A stretch of 64,000 nt of DNA from Rhabditophanes sp. KR3021 (Eukaryota > Nematoda > Chromadorea > Rhabditida > Alloionematidae), in assembly GCA_963281155.1 (NCBI GenBank), contig CAUJLY010000006.1, forward strand, positions 4,340,001 to 4,404,000. Direction: 5' to 3'. Below the pieces are notes generated by a model that searched no databases, was not told where the DNA came from, and saw only the letters and a program-made list of their open reading frames with translations. This document shows positions 38,023 to 49,834 of this stretch, piece by piece. A program made the translations under genes and the position numbers. Within the stretch, counting starts at the first letter, position 1, and the number at the start of each line of letters is the position of its first letter.

Positions 38023-40405
38023 TTACGGTTTACAGTGGATGATGTTTCTAAATGCCCTTCTGAATCTTTGATCAAAAACTGTGTAAATCAATGGATTGAG
38101 AGAAGAATTCAGACTAAAAATATGCATTAATCAAGACACTATTAAACTCACTATCCCAACCATGTTGTTGAAAATCTGGCCATTTCATGAACACATGGTG
38201 TACCTTTAGAGCTTAGCATGCAGATAGCATCCGTGAAATGAATCGTAAAAAATGGTAGCCAGCATGCTAAGAAAACCACTGAAATTATAATTATTTGTTG
38301 TCATGTGTTACAAAAGCTTACCCAAAACTACGGCTAAAGTAATAGTAGCTTTGTGTTCCCGCTTCATTTGTTTATTTGCCCTTTTGACATGATGTCTAAT
38401 TTGCTTGCTTTTCCACCCATTTCGCATCTTTTTGACTAAAACATTTTGATATACTTTCAATGATTTGCTCCAGTCAACATTCCGTAGCTTACTATGTTTT
38501 CGATCTCGTTTACAATATTCTGTTAAATCAAGACAACTCCGGGCCGTTTGAAATTGTGAAGGATGTAGAAATCTAGAATTATTTGCTGAAGTGAAATCAT
38601 TAAAACTATACATTCCATAAAATATTGCATTTCGTCTATGTAAATCAAAGGGTGTTTCATTGGCAGAATTCTTTTTTTTGTACAAAGTAGTATGTGAAAA
38701 AGATTGGTTTATTGAATTTGTGGGCTTTTGAAAAATATTGTTGCAATAAAAATCACCCGACGACACTTCTCCTTGAAGACTCAAATATTCTGTAATTTTT
38801 TTAATGTCTTCATATTTGGTGCAACAATCTTTTGTATAATTGGAGTCTGATGTCAATACCGTGCAATTTTCATTAACCGGTAAGCAAGAAATACAACGTT
38901 TAACTTTTTGATCATCCTGAGGGCGATTTTTCAAGGGGTTTCTTGATGTGATCGACAATCCTTTCCTATCGAAGTTGAAATGATCAATTTGCGTGTCTTG
39001 TTTGCGACACAGTATTGAAAGCATTTGACCGGATATATCTTCAACGATTGCTTCATCACGATTTCCATTACTATCAATGTACGGAATGCAATCTAAAAAC
39101 TCATCACCAAATGATTTTATCAAATCAGATTGTGTTCTCATTATTGATACGGGAACGACATTATTAAGGCACTTTTCCATGTCTGATGGTTGGGATGTCA
39201 TACTTTGTATGTCATCATTTGAAGAAGATCCCGAACTTATGGAAGGAAAGGAGGAAGTCTGCAATATAAATTCATAAATTATTTATACTTTAAATAAATA
39301 CTAAAACATACTTCTAGCAAAATTTGGTCAGCTTTTTTCTTAAAATGTTTTCCCATCTGATGAGCGAATTGCGCTCCACTCAATAATGCTGTACTGATAT
39401 GGTCTCTTTCAACTGTACCATTTTTTGAATACCTCAGAGATTTGGCCTTTTCTCTTTGTCGCAATCTTTTGAATATAATAGTATATAATGCAATCATTGT
39501 CAGGCAAGGTACAAAAAAGGATAATACTGATGAGCCTATTATAAAGTATGCATTTGTAAATTCGCAACTCTACAAATATAAATTTATAAATAAACAAAAA
39601 TATATAAATGCATAAGTAAACAAATATAAATGAATGAATATTTATATGAATAGATAAGTGCACAATTATTAAATAATATTTTAAACTCACATCCCCACTA
39701 TCCTGCAAATTATTAACTCCAAACAAAATTGGAAGACCTACACATATAGATACAACCCACACTATTGCTATGGATTTAAAAGCACGTTTTCCCTTTGATC
39801 CATATTGACAATAATCAACAGGTCTTGAAATAGCAATATACCGGTCAAGTGAAATAGCTAATAAGTTTAAAATTGAGGCCGTTGAAACTATGACATCAAA
39901 TGATATATACAAATTACATAGTATTTTGCCAAAGTTCATAGCTTCCAATTTGATTTCAAAATATATAGATGTCGTCATTACACACAATGCTACCTAAATT
40001 AAGTTAAAAGATTGTAAATGGAATTGCAAATTTGAAACTAACTAGAAAATCTGATATTGCTAGTGAGACAATTAAATAATTAGTAACTGTATGCAATATT
40101 TTTTCTCTATAAACAGCCGTAATTACCATCAAATTGCCAAATATTGTTAGCAATGGTATAATAGATAGAATAAGTATAAAAAAATTAGGACTGATCCCAT
40201 TAGTTTGCGAAAAGTCATTGCCCTGATATGAATTGATAATACTTGAATTATCATTCAGTGTACCAATTGGAATATCTTCAATATAATTAGTGACCCCATT
40301 AGCTAGATTAGTGACCAGAGTTGTCATAAAATTTGGTGGCGTGATGTTTGAATGAATAATGGTACTGCTGCTGAGTTGATTTGAACCATTTGTAAAACTA
40401 TTCAT
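38023..40405 (-). CDS. D2-like dopamine receptor (aminergic GPCR)
   Basis: Six exons (minus): 40405-40043, 39993-39691, 39569-39312, 39258-38322, 38278-38152 and 38113-38023; introns 38-121 nt, phases consistent, 692 aa from the ATG at 40405. The frame stays open further 5', so the start may lie upstream. The N-terminus is Asn/Ser/Thr-rich with several glycosylation sites. TM3 has the amine-binding Asp in SFDVIVSTASI and DRY in LDRYIAISRP. TM5 (GSSVLSFFVP) keeps the catecholamine serines 5.42, 5.43 and 5.46. TM6 has VFLACWLPFF, TM7 WLGY then NSSLNPLIY. The tail is very short and ends HCKP, the D2-type palmitoylation end. The third intracellular loop is about 370 residues, in the style of invertebrate D2 receptors (DOP-2/DOP-3 type), and implies Gi/o coupling. 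Donor ctaac/gttagt of intron 1 is non-optimal but restores the conserved DFLVALCVM of TM2. Confidence 0.92.
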
Positions 40406-42001
40406 TGTTTTTTGAATTGTATTTAAATAGTTTGACTTCACATTTAGATTGTTATGCAATAAAGTTTTAACACTTGATGCAAACAAGAACCGATACTTTT
40501 GAAGTTAGAAGGGTGGTTGGAACGAGTTCATTTGACTTAATGGGTCTCCGGAGAAAAGGAAGTGTGAGGGAGTTTCAGGAACAAAATTAATGACACAAAT
40601 ATAATTTTTCTTTGATCTTGTGATACAAATTTAGTTTGGGTATGTATGTGTGAATCAACAAAAAGAATTTGACAGCAGCTCCTTTGTTTTTGCCAGCTGA
40701 ATTTTGCAACCCCACTTCACTTATTAAAAATATGTATGTTTTTTTCAAAATTCTAAGTAGTTTAATATTCAAGAAGAAGTAAAACGTGGGATTGAGACTA
40801 CTCAAAAATTTAACTAAAAATGAATGTAAAGATAAGAATAAGGAGTTGAAAAAATGATGGATTTTAGCCAAACAATTAAGTTCTTTAAATTGTCATTGTC
40901 TTACTTGCCAAGTCTGACAACATTAAACCTTTGAGCTTCCAATTCAAGCGCGTATTCTTCTTATCTACAAACTGAGCACTTTTTTACACACTTAAAAGAG
41001 TCTATTTTTTATTTCCTTAAAAATATATGTAAAAAACTTGAAATATGCATATCTATTTAGACCCTATACGTGTAAAAGAAAATAAATAAAAATCAAAGTA
41101 TAAAGGATGATAAAGTCACACAAAAACAAATACATTTATTCTTTATCATGTACAATAAACCCAAATATTAAGGTTTATCTCTCCCACAACAAGATGAAAT
41201 ATCCTTTTTTGTAAGTTACTCTCTATGCTGCTATGTAACAATTGAATTTATTTTAATTTTGATAAATCAAATATTTGTTTTTAAGCGAGTAATAGAATGC
41301 TTATATTGGAAGATAAATAGCTAAAAATTAGTACTACCGAATTAAAGTAAAGTTATATAAAAATAAAAATAGATTATTCTGCCCAAGTTAAGGGAACTAT
41401 AAATATTTAAGAGTATAAAATCTTCCAAAAATTATCAAAAATTATCTTAATCCAAATCATGAGTATTTATACAATAGCTATACATAACTTTGAATAGAAA
41501 AAGCAATTGTTAGATATTTTAAATGCTTCAGAAATTACAGCAAAAGTTATGAATGGCAAAACAATAGCTTTAATTGGGAAATCTATTCATTAATTTTTCT
41601 ATAGCCATCAATAATATAAAGACTTATTATAATGCCAGCTCTTATGACTATTTAATTTGGAAATACAAATTCTATAAATTGTAACTTAAAAGAAAAAAGT
41701 ATTTAAATGAAACCTAACAAATAAGTGGATTTTTATTTTGAGTTTCAAAAATACACTTTTTCAATGGATTACTTACATTTTTGTTCTATCTAAGCAAGAA
41801 AAACTTCATTGGTGGGCATGAGTTGTTTTAGATTTAAAATAAATTAAATTTGTAGGTCTCTGTTAATTAAATGTTATTTTAAAAGTAACTTAAAGTAAAC
41901 CAATTTTTACGTTTTGTGTTAAATTTGATATTTTAGATGGAAGTTCAGGACTTTCCATCAACTATTATAGTTCTAATTTAAACTAATTTGAACTTACTTG
42001 T
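40406..42001. other. Intergenic, D2-like receptor 5' flank and DMSR 3' region
   Basis: 40406-40900 is somewhat GC-richer and probably 5' UTR and promoter of the dopamine receptor. The rest is AT-rich without coding signal. It may also contain a 3'-UTR exon of the DMSR-type receptor, since a good donor follows that gene's stop codon. Confidence 0.5.
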
Positions 42002-45000
42002 TTAAGTTTCAGCTGTTCTCGTAGATCTAGTTGTCTCGTTTGCCCGGTTACCTAAAAATTATAAAAAAATTTAGTATGTAAAATAGATGTACATTTGCAA
42101 AAGTGAAACATTATTTCAGGCAACAATCAAATAGTGGTTAGAAAATATAATTAAATTGTCGGTTAATTGTCTTATTATTTGTTTGGAAGAATATAATACA
42201 AACATCAAACAATATTATGCTCGTGTTGAACTATGGTAAATGAACTTGTTCAAAATTAAATAACAAAACAACCTTAGATGAGCTCAGCTTAGTTTAATTT
42301 AATTGTATCTATTTTGATGGATATAAAATTAATTACTGACATCATCCTCACATAACAAAACACACATTCTAAGCAAAACTGATAAGAACTTTTGCTCAAG
42401 TTTAATCATACAACACACGATGCCCTTTTCAATTAAGAAGAGTTAGTTTTTAGAAGATAGTACAAAAAGGTTTGATGAACAATTTTGTTAATCATATAAA
42501 ATATAAAAAAACCACCAGAATTACGAATTTTATATATTATTCAACCCAGAAGAGAATGAAACATGGTTGTAGGTGGCTATTTGAAATTGGATTAACATTA
42601 ATCAAATTTTATTCCTCTAAATATGGTGTAAATGTATGTGTTTATTAATACAAAGAAATGATTGCTTTGTGAAGATTTGTTAAACAATTTGCCTTACCCC
42701 AAATAAAAACACACTTAATAAATTAGTGGAAACAATCTAAAGCGTAGGCACTCTTTTCAAAAACGTGTGCGAGCGTATCTTTTCTCCTGGTTGCACTTTC
42801 CATCAAGATAAAGGCTCCAAACTAAGATAAAAAGTGTTTCCAGTGTTTAAGGAAGTGAAATACAGTAAATGAGATTTTCCGTCTAGATCTTTTTACTTTT
42901 TCCTTGCTCTAATTGCAGGAACTTGTACGTATAAGAACAATAAAATAATAACTTTGTTGTATAATGTTTATATATTGTTATAAAAGTTGCATCTTTAATA
43001 GGCTTTTAAAAAGCCCATAATATATATTTAAGAACCAAAAATAGTATTTTCATAAAAAGATGAGTGGGTCTGATATGATGCAATAGATATGGTTTGCTAA
43101 AGCATACTGGCCAGATTTTAGATAAATTTTAAATAGGTGGGAACGATATGTCTTAGGAGCCTTTTATTTCCCGAAACGAGATTTAGTCAGGATCGGGAAT
43201 GGACATCTAAAATGTTATATATTGCAATTACAAAGGGATAACTTTAGATAATAGATAAGGTATCTTGTGTTGGGACAAAGTAAGGGTAACTATTTGGAAG
43301 ATGAGTTAAAAAGATTTTTGCTGGGCTTAAGAAATAAATAATATTAACCTAAATTAAAATATTGTAAAATGCTATTATTGTTAATAATGTTATTGGCAAT
43401 ATAAGTATGTATGTTTAAGAGATATACATATCATGAATTCTTTTCACACATTTAAATACACAAAAAATACGTTGACTCATACAACTTACCTTTACGAAAT
43501 TTTCCACAATATCCACGACCGTTTCTTTTATTTTCGTCAATATTATCCAGATCTACTAAGATCAAGGAATATCGCTTCCCACCGTGGAATGTAGCTTGAG
43601 CTTGGGTGACGAATAACAGTCTTGATGAAAATAATTGCCGTACAGTCAAACGAAACTGTTCACTCATAGAACAGTAAATTATAAATTGGATTGGGGAAAT
43701 GAAGATCACGAGAACGTTGCTGAAAAGAAAGATTATTATAACAGCATTAGGGTATTGTTAAAAATCATAAAATATTTATATTATCCTATAAAATCACACT
43801 TATATTATACACTAACTGTGGCTCGAATAAAAACATTTTGTTGGAGGAAGTGGGAGAACAACTCATATTACTATCTAAAATATTTCACGCAATTTGTACA
43901 TGTATGCGCATCTTTTTTAAATGAATAAAATTCTGTGAATCATATGTTTAATATAATTAAGCGATTAGCTTGCAACAAACGATATTTGAATTAGTTTATT
44001 CAAACAATATTCTTGAGGCAAACCTCAAAGTGGCTAAAAAATACACGGCATTCAAATGTGAATTTGTAATAGAGGGTAACAAATATATTACATGTAATTA
44101 TTAATGAATAATAATAATAAAATGTTTCACATGAATTACAGTAATGTTTCTCAACTATTTTTTCTTATATCCCATCATTTCATATCAAAATTGTCTATAT
44201 TACAGTTAATAACATGAACAATTTTTAAAAATTCTATATTATTTTTTAAAAGGTATCGAAATTGTGATACCAAGAAATAACAAAGGATTTATTGGCAAGA
44301 TTTAGTCCAAAAAATAACACCAAGATAAAGAAATAAATACTCATCTTCGTTAGTGAATAAAAATAAAAGTATCATTTGTTGCAGCTATTTTTAAAAGAAA
44401 GAAAAAACAATTGCTTCTGCCAAGGACAGACTGTCACTACGACATATACCGATAATGGTTATGATAACAATACACATTAAACATTTTTGGTAAAATTTAT
44501 GTTAATCTGGAAAAGACATATATCATGAAATTGGTAAATAATAGAAAACACTTTTGATAACGGGCAATGATTAATAACGGTTTATGGGGTTAAGTGCGTT
44601 TCTATTTTTTAGAATATACATAGTAAAGTATATGTAACCGAAAAGCCCCAAGATTTATGTTCAAATAGTGATTTAATATGATTTAGTGGGAAGGAATTGG
44701 CTTATGTAAATTAAAACAATTGCCTCAGACAGTACAAGTTGTACTCAAAATTGCTATTATGTAAAGTATAACATTGCAAAATGCCACAAACGTTGTACTT
44801 AATTAAAAGTAATAACTCACAAAACATAAGCTTCCATTTTTTGAACATGATAAGAAGATAACTAACTATAAAGGATGTATATTGTCACTAAGCCTTCTAT
44901 TAAGAGTTCTCTTTTCCTCCCTCAAATTATAATATCTTATTCTTATCTCAAACAATCTCCAGCAAATTATCTTTCTCTTTTTTACTTAAATATAAATATG

Positions 45001-46388
45001 TATATAAGATAATATAAACATTACTGAAGGAGTAAACCAAATTCGTATTCCCTTAATTTAATTGAGAAATAGAAAGTAATAAGAGTCTCACCGAATAATT
45101 AATGCTACGTTCAAAGGATAATATGCTGCTGCTGCGTCGGCCTCATCAGATGAAGATAGCATATTAGTTGCTGCAAGAAAATGAAGTACGTATATAACGG
45201 CAGCTGGGATCTAAATTAGATAATGACAAAGTTAAGTCTATAAGACAAGGAACTTGTATAAATAACATTACTTCTAGAGTTAAAAAGACGATGCATACGC
45301 CCAAAAGCATCCGATTTGTAGCATACAGTGATGATCGAGAAAATCCTGAAATTACGTTTGGTGATGAAGATGCCGACATTGGGTAAGGTATACGAGTTGT
45401 TGTGGATGGTCGGGGTGCACTGTTGTGTTGTTGACGGATAGTTTGGCCTTCCGATGTAGTAGATGGGTTTGATTCTAAAACGGTTGTTGTTGCCCAGCTT
45501 CTTTTTCTATTTTCGGCTTTGCTAATTGTTCGAGCCAATTTCCATGTAAATATCTAAAAAACAATATGTATTTTAATACGTTATATAATAATTGGATAAA
45601 TTGTTATACTATTAATTAATCATACCATTAGCAGTCCACAAGGGATGGCATGAACACAAATAGCTTTAAATGAAGTACTGAAGATGTGATAAAATTGAGA
45701 TCCGATATATTCCAAAACCCATGTGGAATAATGAACATAACATTTATAATGCCCATTCTCAAATTCGGTATAAAAGTATCTGCCAAAAATGTCGGGGAAA
45801 ACAGAGACAAATGAGGCCTAAAAATATCATTTGATTTAATTTTTTTACTCAGACTCTTACAAATAGCAATGACACAATAATTATTTTGGTTTTTCTTGGA
45901 GTACAGTATTGATGGACACTTGAAGGTACGCAAACGTATACGTATCTTTGAATTGCCAGAAACACAGTTAGCCAATTAGCACAAGTTTTAAAAAGAGTTG
46001 GGAAGATAGTTGCACTGTATGGATGTACTTGACACCAAAAGGAGTTCAGACCATACTGTTGATCTGTTTCATATCCTCCCATAGTATAATAATAAAAATA
46101 CCAAGGAAAACTCGTCAATCCAATCATGGCATCAGAGAGAGCCATAGAAAAAAGAATGTAGTTCGTAGGAGTTCTTAAATGTTTTTGGGAAAGTACAATT
46201 AGGATGAAAAAGTTGGTAATAGTGGTTACAGAGACAAGGCTTGGAAGTAAATAACCGTAAAGCGGTTGACCGAATTCCTAAATTTTGATTAGGTAAAGAA
46301 TATTGCCCAAAGAATTAAAACTTACAAAAGGTGTAGACAAATTTATATCAATTACAGTAGGAACATTATCTGTGGAATTGCTGGACAT
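42002..46388 (-). CDS. DMSR / FMRFamide-type neuropeptide receptor (class A GPCR)
   Basis: Seven exons (minus): 46388-46326, 46277-45861, 45817-45626, 45553-45272, 45210-45092, 43719-43490 and 42051-42002, in phase, 450 aa. Introns are 43-72 nt except 1372 and 1438 nt. TM1 opens with YGYLLPSLVSVTTITNFFIL and HLRTPTNYILFSMALSD, the myosuppressin-receptor (DMSR/EGL-6-like) signature; ICL2 has LAIQRYVYVCVP in place of DRY, as in that family. CVHAIPCGLLM marks TM5, TNRMLLGVCIVFLTLE TM6, and ISPIQFIIYCSMSEQFR TM7, where the family usually has NP; here Asn is Ser. The third loop is Ser/Thr/Pro-rich. The last coding exon is only 50 nt, and a consensus donor lies right after the stop, suggesting a 3'-UTR intron. 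Likely ligand class: RFamide-like peptides; the exact peptide is unknown. Confidence 0.88.
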
Positions 46389-47428
46389 ATCGAATAATCA
46401 ATCTATAGTTAGTTAAATTATTCAAATTCCAAAAAATTGCAAAAAACAACGGCAAAATAAATGTATTTTGATGAATAAGAATGTTTCAATTTGAATCTCA
46501 CCAACTATTATGTATCATATTTTAAGGAGAACTTTTTAATTAAAAAGCTTCATTTTTCGAAATTTATCCAAACTATATTTTGTTATCACCATATGACATC
46601 TGAATAAATTATTACAAATTTTGATAAGGTTTTGTAAACCATAAAAAAAGTATGTTGTTGTGTATTTATTATGATGAGGAAAGTATAATTTAAAAAAACA
46701 TGCTAATCACCCTCATTTGCCGTAGGTTATATTGACCCCTCCTGTGTTTCGATACATTAGTGTTTAATAGAGTATAAGTTAATATTTTAAAAAGATAATT
46801 AGTTTAAAAAGTTTGTCAGTTCCTTGAAATACAATTAAAAATTGAAAGTTTCCGTATTTTCTACCCAAATAAATGGTGGCAAATTCTTTTCTAACATCTC
46901 AAATTAGCGTAACTGGAAACATTTTTTATGTCTTAAGAGTTATAAATAAATATACTAATTTATTATGAAAATTGAGGAAAGTAAATGAAGTAAGATGATA
47001 AGTAAGTGTAGGCAGTGATAGTCATAAAAAATCAAATACACTAATAAATGAATACGATTTGAACTATACAAAAGAGTCATATTATTATCATTACTTTGCC
47101 AGTCCATATGTTTAAAATTAGGAAGCATAAAAAAATTGGACACTAAGTAAGAGCAACTTGATGATTGGTACATAACAATTATGATAAAATTATGACAGTT
47201 AAAGTCGGTGTTAACAAATAATAATGACATTTAACACATTCTTAACATGTGTTAATCAAAGGATATAGCAAATCTAGCGACTGATTCCAATTAGAAGTGG
47301 ATAAAATATAAGCTTCTGCTCCTTTTAGCAAAATCATTTGTATTTATTTTACAACAAATGAAGAGTTTGTGATTAAATTAAATATTTAAGACATAACCAA
47401 TAAATACTAATAGCTGAAGTGAAGAATT
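46389..47428. other. Divergent intergenic region
   Basis: 1 kb between the 5' ends of the DMSR-type receptor (minus) and the homeobox gene (plus). AT-rich, no coding signal; holds both promoters. An acceptor-like ctatag lies about 13 nt before the receptor ATG. Confidence 0.55.
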
Positions 47429-48163
47429 ATGTCCAAGGGTGATAATTATCCTAATACTGTTGTAAGTAAATTGTTTTATGTCATAATTTTGTGCTTATTA
47501 GGAAGCCGACACCATCATTTTAAAACGTCATCTTCCATTTTCGGTTGAATCACTCTTGAAGGCAACCTCCTCCTCAAACACGCTCAATAAATACAATAGT
47601 GTAGTTTCGCAACCTACACTACCGTTTTCTCAGAATGAAGAAATTTATCACGAGAAAAAAGAAGTAAAGTTACGAATCTCTACGCCTACATCAATTGATT
47701 CTGTTAATGGGGATAACAAAAAAAGAGAAGACAACGTCTGACATTTACATCATCTCAAGTAAGGATTTTGGAATTTGAGTTTTCACTTCACAGATACATA
47801 ACTACCGAAAACCGCCTTCGACTTTCCAAGATGCTGGGAATCACACAACAACAAATTAAGATATGGTATCAAAATCGAAGATACAAAACAAAGCCCGGCA
47901 TAGGTAAAAAAGAAAACACTCAAAATATAAATGGTAGTTTCAATGATTGGATTTGTTATCTAAGAAAGGGCATTGTTTCAACACAAGTTAGTCAGGATCG
48001 CGTAAATATGATGAGTGACAATTGTTATGAAAAGTCAAACATCTCATCACATAACAATACAATTATCAATTCAAATATCATAACACCTATATTTCCGTAT
48101 TCTTATAATAATCTGAAATTACCAATTGGACCAACTTTGTTTCAATCATCAACTTACATATGA
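47429..48163 (+). CDS. NK-like homeobox transcription factor (frameshifted in this sequence)
   Basis: Two exons: 47429-47461 (11 codons) and 47502-48163, intron 40 nt. An engrailed-homology-1 repressor motif (LPFSVESLL), as in NK and Msx proteins, is encoded by the start of exon 2. The homeodomain runs from RRQRLTFTSSQV through FSLHRYITTENRLRLSKML to QIKIWYQNRRYKTK. YKTK after the recognition helix resembles NK3/bagpipe more than NK2; position 49 is Tyr rather than the nearly universal Phe. Upstream and homeodomain frames differ: the first stops at TGA 47740 region, the second starts one base back at the A run 47718-47724. Eight A instead of seven would give a continuous 231-aa protein. Either the run is one base short in the assembly or ribosomes slip -1 on the A run. 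The C-terminus is Asn/Ser-rich. Probably nuclear, repressive, Groucho-binding. Confidence 0.87.
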
Positions 48164-48699
48164 AACAATATTTATAACTCATTAAGAATACCTATAAATG
48201 ATTCACGTTTAATAATGCCTATTATTCTATTTTGCATTTGAGCATATAAGTGATTTACATTTAAATAATACTTATTAGTTATAATTTATCTATAAACTAT
48301 TTCATGAATAATGTAATATCTCTATTAGAAATCTATCTAATTATTACAAATTAGCTCATTCTTAATGGCGATTGTCATTTTTTGTCCTAATAACGGAACT
48401 AGAACGAAGTAGATTATTCAGGTTAGCAACAAATGATTAAAATCATGTTTACATACTTTGTTAGACAGCAAAGTCAAGCTTTCTTCAAATTATGCTGATT
48501 AAGTATGTCGAAAAACTATCTTCAAATGCTTCTTTTAATTGTAATACCTAGATTTAGATGCAAGAAGTTCCATATTCTGTGTGATAATATAAGTGATACG
48601 TGGCAATTTTTAATATAGTTAGGTTTAAATTTATCTAACATTTTATTTGTTGAAAAATAACAAATAAATTTTCGATTTCGAGTTTTTTTATAGTAAATT
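48164..48699. other. Convergent intergenic region
   Basis: 3' flanks of the homeobox gene and the Ly6-like gene; AT-rich and without coding signal. Confidence 0.6.
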
Positions 48700-49834
48700 T
48701 TATATTTTATCATAATTATGATAGAAGTACATTAAATTTATTACAATAATAAAATTAGCTAAGTATAAATAAGAAAGACTGTTTGTTTTTGACACTCCAT
48801 TGCATAGATCATCCTCACAAAAGCATAGAAGACTATTGTTAGTTCGAATGAAGTTCTTGACTTGGTCACTCCCTGCTATACAGTATCCTGAATACGCTTG
48901 ATGATAAGGCCGTGTATGAATCCACATTCGTTCCCAGCATTCACGATAAACAAAAACCTTATCATTAAATTGGCCTTTCAATTTGACACAACTGCCGGGA
49001 CTATTTAGTGTACTTCTACAAACATGTACACTGGCACGTAATAATTGGGAAGTGGCTTGAAAGGGACTTGCATCCGCACAAGTATTCATATAATTAGGAA
49101 GAGTCAAACCAGCCTGAAATTTAAACCATATTACTCACAAGATTACCATTTATATTAATATAAATACAGACATTATCACTTTGCATTAAAAACAAAGTAT
49201 ATCCACTTTCATAAGACTGACTACATGTAAGTTATCATCATTTTTGCAAGAAAATGGCAGATAAATAGTTTAAATTTTAAGCAGGAGATTTAAAACATAT
49301 AAGTACCTCTTGAATGACGCTTGTAATTTGACGAAATTCACTCGAATTTCTCGCAACAGTTTTAGTTTCATTTTTTAAGGAATATGAAGGCTTTGGTGAG
49401 TAAAGTGAAAAACAGGAAAAACAAATTATGTCTCCACGGGATGGTCGTTGTATCTCCTGATAATTAGAAACTTCCCCAATTGTGTAGGGGCTCCTTGAGA
49501 AAGCATCCGACAAGTCTAAAAGAAGTTCGGATACACTTTAAAGATGATTGAGGTAATCGGATGGTGTAAATTATGATAAGATAAGTAAATTCATGGCACA
49601 ACTTTTAAAATTATTAAAATAGTGTGATGTTTGAAGTTTGAAAGTCAATTTTAATTTAGACAATTTACTAGGTCAATTAAAGGGAATACATTCTTTATTA
49701 TGGTGGTAAAAATTATAAACATGTCACTTACCACTCATAAATAACACTTCCAAAAATATCCTCAAAATAGCCGTATTTTTGCTAACATTTGATGGTGCAA
49801 AGGCAACAGAATGTAAGATGAATATTAGGAACAT
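48700..49834 (-). CDS. Ly6/uPAR-like cell-surface protein (ODR-2/HOT-like)
   Basis: Three exons (minus): 49834-49732, 49515-49307 and 49113-48700; phases join to 241 aa. The first exon gives a signal peptide (MFLIFILHSVAFA). Mature protein starts the three-finger pattern with ICFSCFSLYSP and continues with NTCADASPF, VCRSTLNSPGSCVKLKGQF, YRECWERMW and SGYCIAG, ending in the Ly6 hallmark CFCEDDLCNG. The C-terminal 22 residues are hydrophobic (LYLANFIIVINLMYF), consistent with GPI anchoring. The order SC-K-L-K-G and R-E-C-W resembles the nematode ODR-2/HOT subfamily, which modulates neuronal excitability and olfaction. Such proteins often tune ion channels or receptors at the cell surface; the partner is unknown. 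The signal exon is short and separated by 216 nt, so it is easily missed. Confidence 0.8.

Noticed and set aside
40484..40486. TTG as start of the dopamine receptor
   Set aside because: Non-ATG starts are unlikely in this setting; the first in-frame ATG is at 40405. An upstream exon could still add residues.
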